64,000 bases of DNA from Dolomedes plantarius. Its lineage: Eukaryota; Arthropoda; Arachnida; Araneae; Dolomedidae. Location of the stretch: contig OU015501.1 of the NCBI GenBank assembly GCA_907164885.2, positions 66,688,808 through 66,752,807 on the forward strand. The letters are read 5' to 3'. Positions 57,694 through 64,000 of this stretch are shown piece by piece (position 1 is the stretch's first letter; each line of letters begins with the position of its first letter). The notes below the pieces were generated by a model. That model was not told the DNA's origin and did no database searches. It was given only the letters and a program-made list of their open reading frames with translations. The position numbers and the translations under genes were made by a program.

Positions 57694-59279
57694 TATTCAA
57701 ATAAAGTCGCAGTTCTTGATCAAAAAACTCGATTTCAAATATTTAAAAGTATTCCTCATTTATAGTTTATATATTTTTCTCTTATAAGACAACACATTAT
57801 TTCCTAATTTAAATTATTAGCTTTCAATTACATTCTTGTAAACAATTATAGTATTTGAACGGCAACATATTTTCTCGTCTATAAATAGCATACTACTCAA
57901 AGAAAATATTCTTTTTTCAGAATGTCTTCGCTATATCGATAATGAACTAATTAAGAAATGTTTACGATAGAATTGTTCCTACGTGAAAAATTTCTTGAGG
58001 TGAACATGCTAATGAAATTTCTATCTCTTCGACGCCACGAACTAAGTTCTCCTAATCGTCTCCTGCCCCCCAAAAAAATTTCTGTAACACGTATTACTAT
58101 AATTTTAGATCTTTGTTTCTGTTTCATACACTTAATATAAAATTCATTAAACTATAAAATAAATACTGTAAACTAAATAATTATAATATATTCTTACATC
58201 AGCTTAATTTAACATACACTCTAATAAACAGTTATATAGATTGCAATGCTGAAACTAGAGGCAATGAAAAATACCCTTCAATGGAGTTTCACTATTTCCA
58301 AATAAATAATCCATTACTATGCTGCTAAATTCTTTTATGGAGGATAGATGACATTTATTTTTTCTTTAGACCCAAAATATATTTTTCCACCATTGAAGGA
58401 TTGATAAAAATTTGCTTTGAAGTATTATACAAAATAATTGAATTCTTTTCTACCTTAATATTACAGATGAAGTTACTTTTATTTCATACTCGCATTGTAC
58501 TGAGGATAAAAGATATAGGCTTTGCAATTTTAGAAACTCAAACAAAGAATTATGAAAAAACATAAACCAAAAGTAGTAGAATGAAAATGTTATAAAAAAT
58601 ATATTTCATTTTAGAGAGGTTATAAAAAGACACCGCTTTTTTCAAAATACAACCAGGAGTTTTTTTTTTTTTTTAAAGCAGCATCATTGTAAAAACAAGC
58701 TGCCTCAATCAGCATTTTAGAACATTTATCTACAGATTTTTGTTTCATCAAGAAATAAAAAGCAAATTTTTCAGAAATAATTCATAAATGATTGGACAAT
58801 AAAATGTCAAATTAGGATATTTTGTTTTTATTTTCCTTTTTTTGAAATGCAATGAACAAATGTCATGACTCTATTATTTTCTGTAAAAATCTTAAATAAT
58901 TGGGGAAATGTTAGAGCAAAACTCACCAGAATATTGTTGCAAAAACAATCACTGTTGGTTTGTTCGTCTAATTTTTAACATGCAATATGTAGTTAAATAA
59001 TACGTTGCCTTAATCTGTAAAATCTGTCTACAAATGCACTTAGCATTCAAGGTGCAATTCTGCTACTTATGGTCCTCTTGTACTAACAGGAAAAGATATG
59101 GTTTGCGGAATGATATTTTTTAAACCTCAAAAATCCTCATGCTTAATATTATGCGCGATAAAAATAACAAAACCTCATAAGAAAAAAATATTTTTTATCA
59201 CAAACTATCAACAGTTTATTAGGAACCCTACACGACTTCACGCATTTTAAAGAGCCGATTGCAACGGGGATGGGTTACT
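57694..59279. other. AT-rich non-coding stretch
   Basis: No gene or clear repeat. A T homopolymer lies at about 58657-58674. Confidence 0.5.
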
Positions 59280-59557
59280 CCTATACTGGTAATCTCAAGA
59301 ACCACCTCGGCCCCCTACGCTTTCGCGTATCGGCCACGATTAACCTGAAGACCAGAAGCTGCGTAGCAATACCTGCAACCTCAGCCGAGGGTTGACTTCC
59401 CTTGTTTATGTTTCATATAGGCCTGGTCGCCGGACGGACAGTACAGATCTGTCGACCAATTGGGCAAATCGGGGCCTTCTCCTCTACTGGTAAACAGTTA
59501 ACATTTTCCCTTACGTGGTGGGATAGCATGTATCTCAAGAATACGAGCCCAAGAATG
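59280..59557. other. G+C-richer segment left of a TA array, origin unknown
   Basis: Composition breaks sharply from the flanks (CTACGCTTTCGCGTATCGGC contains a hairpin). TACTGGTAA occurs twice. The segment at 59769-60120, across the TA array, is also G+C-richer and contains GGACTCGGATGCGAACCC, a possible reverse B box. Together they may be a decayed retroelement split by (TA)n. Confidence 0.35.
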
Positions 59558-59770
<213 letters not shown>

Positions 59771-60120
59771 AGTACATCACGTCCTTAAAATACAACCTGG
59801 AAAGGAAAACTAGCTCATATTTACATGGCTGGAGCTAGACTCAGCCTGAAAGGAATAAAGTTTTGATGCAGTCTGGCCGAATCGTTTATTAGAGCGACAA
59901 AAGTACATCCGTCCATTTCAGAAGAAGGCTCGGAAGCTAATATCACCTTTCAACCTTACGCGCGAGAGGGCGAAAAAAAACCATGTGGCTAAATTTTGTA
60001 GGGTCAGCAAATATTGGGACTCGGATGCGAACCCACGCCTTTCTCCAGACGTATACATGTGTAGGAATGCACAGGCATGCGATTCATGGGAAGTTCTGTT
60101 GCTAAGGGTTTTAAAGCGAT

Positions 60121-60190
60121 AAAGTAATGTTACTGGGAATTGGATTTAGAAAAGGGAATTTAAGTGCTAGAATGGAGAGCATAATATTTA

Positions 60191-60224
<34 letters not shown>

Positions 60225-60874
60225 CCTTAAAGGTCTTTCTTACAAAGGGGGATGCATGAAATTTAACTTTCTAAAGAGGGAATCGGAAAAATGGCCCCGT
60301 AAGCTAAAGGTTAATGTTATAAATAGTACTTGATACGTATCAATGAATATTTAATTCTTTTAAAAAATATTTATTACCTCTTTAAGTTTCGCATATTTTA
60401 ACCCACATTCATTTTTAATTCGTACGGATAAAATTAATCTAATTCTTTCTTTTAAATGCAAACAGCTCTTAAAATATTACTGTATTCTTGAATACAATAA
60501 CTCTTCAAAATAATTAGAAAGTAATGAAATTGAATATATTGCGTAAAAAAAAACAAGCGCATTTAAGTAGATATTAAGGAAAAGTTTTACAGGGATATGT
60601 CAATAGATTTCCGACACTATCAATTGAACTTTAGTAACTTTATATTTAATAAATATGGTTTCTGAATATATGTCCAAGTTAATGGAACACCTGAATTCTG
60701 TTAACAACACTAACGCTTACTTCGAAGATTTCAAGTTATAATACAACTCAATAATTTAGGCAGTCTGTTTTCAATTTAAAAGTAACTCTATAAACAGAAA
60801 GAAGAGCGGTAAACTTTTCAGAAAGCAAAGCTAATCATAGCTCGTACAATACATCAGCCCTCAAAATGAAAATA
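60121..60874. other. AT-rich non-coding stretch
   Basis: A small TA array lies at 60195-60222; nothing else is supported. Confidence 0.5.
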
Positions 60875-61159
60875 CTTCCGTAAAAAATATTTCTTTAAAC
60901 TTTCTTCAAAAATATTTCTTTAAATTTGAAAATATATCAAAAAAATTTAAAATTGTATTTTTAAATTTAATTAAAATTCTTACATGACATTATTATCTAT
61001 CTCTCACTTAAAATCGGTCATTTCTTCCGTAAAAAATATTTCTTAAACTTTCTTCAAAAATATTTCTTTAAATTTGAAAATATATCAAAAAAATTTAAAA
61101 TTGTATTTTTAAATTTAATTAAAATTCTTACATGACATTATTATCTATCTCTCACTTAC
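60875..61159. repeat. tandem duplication, ~149-bp period
   Basis: Two nearly identical copies starting CTTCCGTAAAAAATATTTCT at 60875 and 61024, ending CTATCTCTCACTTA. They are separated by a short spacer (AAATCGGTCATTT). Confidence 0.93.
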
Positions 61160-61310
61160 TTTAAGGCTAAAACATCTCAATATATAACATTTTATAAACA
61201 ACTAAATTAGTCCAAACATTTAGAAAATTTAAAATTCTTTTAAATCAACAGAACTTTTCCTTTCAGCATAAAATATCTGATCTAATCTAGTTATACAAAG
61301 ACCTGAAAAG

Positions 61311-61476
61311 TTTGGTTTGAAGCGATACGGTCATTTTTTTCTCCACGAGGGTTGATTAGACCGGGACCTACTCCTTAGAGCCGATTCCGAAAGGCTACAA
61401 ACGACCATGTCAAGAGTGGGATTCGAACCCACAGACTTTGGTTCCGAAAGCCAGCACCCTAGCCATTAAGGCTGCT
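61311..61476 (-). repeat. tRNA-derived SINE, copy C
   Basis: On the minus strand: CCTTAATGGCTAGGGTGCTG (A-box region), GTGGGTTCGAATCCCAC (B box), then the same body as copies A and B, ending TATCGCTTCAAACC. Confidence 0.82.
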
Positions 61477-63360
61477 ATGTACTAACCCCATTGGATTCGC
61501 TCTCCTCAATGTTAACCTATGGAGAAAATTTGTCCACGGATTGCCGACTTGGATTCAAAGATTTTTTTTAAATTGTACTCCGTCATAGAGAAAGAAATTT
61601 TACATGTGTGTACACTTTTCGTTTTTAAAATAAAATCCAATTAATATTTTAAAATTTAAATTATTCGGGGAAAAATCTGGTATAGTGTGTTTTAAACGCT
61701 CATAAATTCCTTCGGTGGATGAAATTTATAAAATAAATCCTGTAACGCTTTGAAGAAAAGTTCAGGCTTTCTGACAATACCAATTTTATTTGATTATCAG
61801 TATTTATGTACCTGTAAATAGTTGACAAAATATATTTTAAATAAAAAATTTTGAGGCAGAGCTTAACCCCCTCCCATAGAGAGAGAGCCATTATAATCCC
61901 TCAAAATGTCAATCCTAAGGGGTGTAGAATTCTCGAACTGTCAATTGGACTTCTCCCACCACAAGAGTCTGCAAGAAGAGGAAAAGGGAAATAAGATTTT
62001 TTTCTTAGTACATAGCAGCCTTAAGCCATCGTCCAGCGTAAAAGGTGATTGTACAATAAGAAGATTGATGATCGGAGCGTTGACCTGAAAATGTGAATCA
62101 TAAAACATATTTACCTTATATCTGGTAATTCAGGAGCTTGGAATAGAAAGGCGAATATGAAATTCATGGTGTTGGGAAATCGCTTTTAAACACTTAATAG
62201 CGTTTTCTTAAACACTTTCTCTCGTTTATTTTCTCAAGATAGAAAGGGCGAATATAAACTTTATACCTCAGTTGAAGATCAGGCTGGCGTGCGGCATGTG
62301 CAGAATAGTTTGGTATTGCAGTAAAGTAAACAAAAGAGTTGCATGTTCGTCCTTGTTCCTCCAACAGTAGAGCACTAAGTTTTCAGCTGTTTTTATGAAA
62401 TCCGTATATTAAATGCTATTTACATGATACTAAGAGTGGATGTAAAAGTAAAAGGGGTAATACGGTGTTCTTAACATATCAATCATTAGATTTCCGTAAA
62501 AAGAAAAAAAAATGTTTGTTTGTTTTTAAATTTATTCGCCCTTTCTCCTCCCAGCTCCTGCTATGAATTTACTCCTCTCAACGTTAGGATAAAAATATTA
62601 TAGTTGGGAAACATATACTGAAGTATATTTAAGGATTTTCAATGGCCAATAAACACAAAGAAAGCATAAATGTGTTTTCTCAAGCAAATAATCTAGTTAC
62701 ACTGATTAAGGGGATTTAAAATTAAACAGCTTATAAGCAAACAGAAAGTAGTATGGAAATAAAAATATATATTTATTTGTTGTGCGTTGATTTAAAACTG
62801 CAAACTCTTATCAAAATGAAGTTTTGAAGACAGAATTGCAATTAGATAATCAGATGAAAAATACGAAAAGCGTAAAGGTGGTCAAGAAGATATTCTAATG
62901 CAAAATTATTGAGCCGCAAAGGCTTTCATAATTTACATAAGAGTTTACTTTCTAATTCTGACAGCAACATTATGATTAGCCATAAGATATGTCTGGTATC
63001 ATTTTAAAAGGTATGTGAAAATAAATTAAACACATCATAGAGGAAAAATTAAATTTATATAAAATCTTCTGCAAAAAAATAAATAAATAAGAAGTATAAA
63101 TACCTTGGAATAGTTCTTTTTTGAAAGTTTACTCAAGCTATGTCTATTCAATATGACAAAATTTGTGGACGTTTTAATCTAAGTCTTAAAGTAGTAGGAC
63201 AGTTTCAACAACTATTTCACACAGATGGAGATCACAGTCGAATAAAAAAGGGATTAGTAACACGTGTCACACTCTTGACGACTGTTCAAGTTCAGCAAGC
63301 ACCAATGAGCAATGGCAAAATTACTATGATATGATAAGTTTATTTTTGTTATGCAAATAA
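61477..63360. other. AT-rich non-coding stretch
   Basis: No supported gene. The open frames at 61906-62088 and 63140-63334 have slightly coding-like composition but no domain and no splice context. Confidence 0.45.
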
Positions 63361-63366
63361 TGCATA

Positions 63367-63615
63367 TAGGGTAACTCTAGGATAGATGGCCATAGTTTTT
63401 AAAGATTGAAATAAAAATTGAAATAGAATGCAACCACAAGAAAAATTTATGCATATTTAAAATTCGTATACATATACTCATCATATTTTAGGCAAAAAAT
63501 TATTAAACATTCAGAACAAAAGTGGGAAACATAGTTTGAAATTAAAATCGCAGATGGCCATCTCTCCTTCAAGCCGAGGAGAGATGGCCATCAAGCCAAG
63601 GAGAGATGGCCATCC
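63367..63615. repeat. repeated GATGGCCATC palindrome motifs
   Basis: GATGGCCAT occurs at about 63385, 63553, 63586 and 63606. The last three combine as GATGGCCATCTCTCCTT, then two AGGAGAGATGGCCATC in inverse sense, so the stretch can fold. It lies just beyond the 3' end of the transposase remnant at 63769-64000 and may be its terminal region. Confidence 0.6.
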
Positions 63616-63768
63616 AATACAAGAAAGAAAAAGGGGAAGTTAAAATAGCAATAAACAACACATTTTATATAGTCAATCATGAAAAACATATAGCAATTTG
63701 TATAGATGGAATTATATCACGGAAAATGAGTGAATAAAATTCGAATAAACAACATTTGAAGTATAATT

Positions 63769-64000
63769 TCAACCCTTCACTTTTTGCAAAATTTTACCAC
63801 ATTTTTGGCAAAGGTCTTGATAATTTGAACACGTTTCATGGAATCACTACAGGCACCATATGCATTTTATCCAGTAATCAGTTTTGATTGTGGTATTGTA
63901 TTCTTCTCCACAACCAACACAGTTATCCTCATCAAATTCTATTCCCTCGGAATCTGTAGAATATGATAATTTCAAATGTATTTCATCTTCTTCGCTACTG
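63769..64000 (-). pseudogene. transposase-derived C-terminus with a PHD-like zinc finger, partial
   Basis: On the minus strand, the frame entering from the window edge has an acidic Ser/Glu stretch (SSEEDEIHLK), then DNCVGCGEEYN, YWIKCIWCL, two stops where a Trp is expected, FHETCSNYQDLCQKCGKI and a final stop at 63769. The spacing C-x2-C, C-x2-C, H-x2-C, C-x2-C with W before the third Cys is the PHD-like finger found at the C-terminus of some pogo/Tigger/Jerky-like transposases. The tandem stops (near 63847-63852) make it a pseudogene. The catalytic part would lie beyond 64000. A host PHD protein pseudogene is the alternative. Confidence 0.55.

Noticed and set aside
61906..62088. 60-codon ORF as a gene
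   Set aside because: No homology that I recognise and no gene context; length is expected by chance.

Overview
This is a strongly A+T-rich, intron- and repeat-dominated piece of an arthropod nuclear genome, most likely a spider. The reasons are the repeat content (Tc1 and mariner transposons of the kinds common in spiders, tRNA-derived SINEs, long (TA)n arrays), long introns, and two arthropod-type neuropeptide genes. Nothing bacterial or viral is seen. Almost all long open frames are TA-repeat translations (Tyr-Ile runs) or decayed transposases.

Host genes. (1) On the + strand, three exons at 3343-3491, 8525-8675 and 14188-14243 join in compatible phases (0, then 1). They would encode a short secreted precursor: a hydrophobic signal sequence, an ecdysis-triggering-hormone-like amidated peptide (QFFTKIGTNSIPRM followed by GRR), a linker, one complete EF-hand and a charged C-terminus ending at a TGA. 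The exon calls are good; joining them into one transcript is inference. (2) On the - strand, the terminal exon of a trissin neuropeptide precursor (34446-34822) has the six-cysteine trissin pattern, a basic cleavage site, a splice acceptor and an AATAAA signal. (3) A possible C-terminal coding exon of an unrecognised gene lies at 919-1093 (+).

Mobile DNA. 108-700 is a piggyBac-type MITE with TTAA target sites. From 14.6 to 23.1 kb is a transposon cluster: a recent tandem duplication holding Tigger-like MITEs, a mariner-type MITE with long TIRs, a 5'-truncated Tc1, a frameshifted Tc1-like element, a nearly full-length long-TIR mariner-type element and a solo LTR, each bounded by (TA)n. Another Tc1-like element is at 30.9-32.3 kb. 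From 42.8 to 46.6 kb there are two LTRs and an internally deleted DD34D mariner, again separated by (TA)n. A Tc1 fragment is at 48.9-49.6 kb, a 774-bp fold-back element at 52.8-53.5 kb, and a three-level nested insertion at 55.5-57.7 kb. The window ends inside a decayed transposase with a PHD-like zinc finger.

The rest is intron or intergenic sequence with minisatellites, decayed SINEs and no gene that I can support. The themes worth attention are the possible ETH plus EF-hand precursor, a minisatellite that copies its splice donor, the trissin gene, and repeated use of (TA)n arrays as landing sites and break points for TA-targeting transposons.
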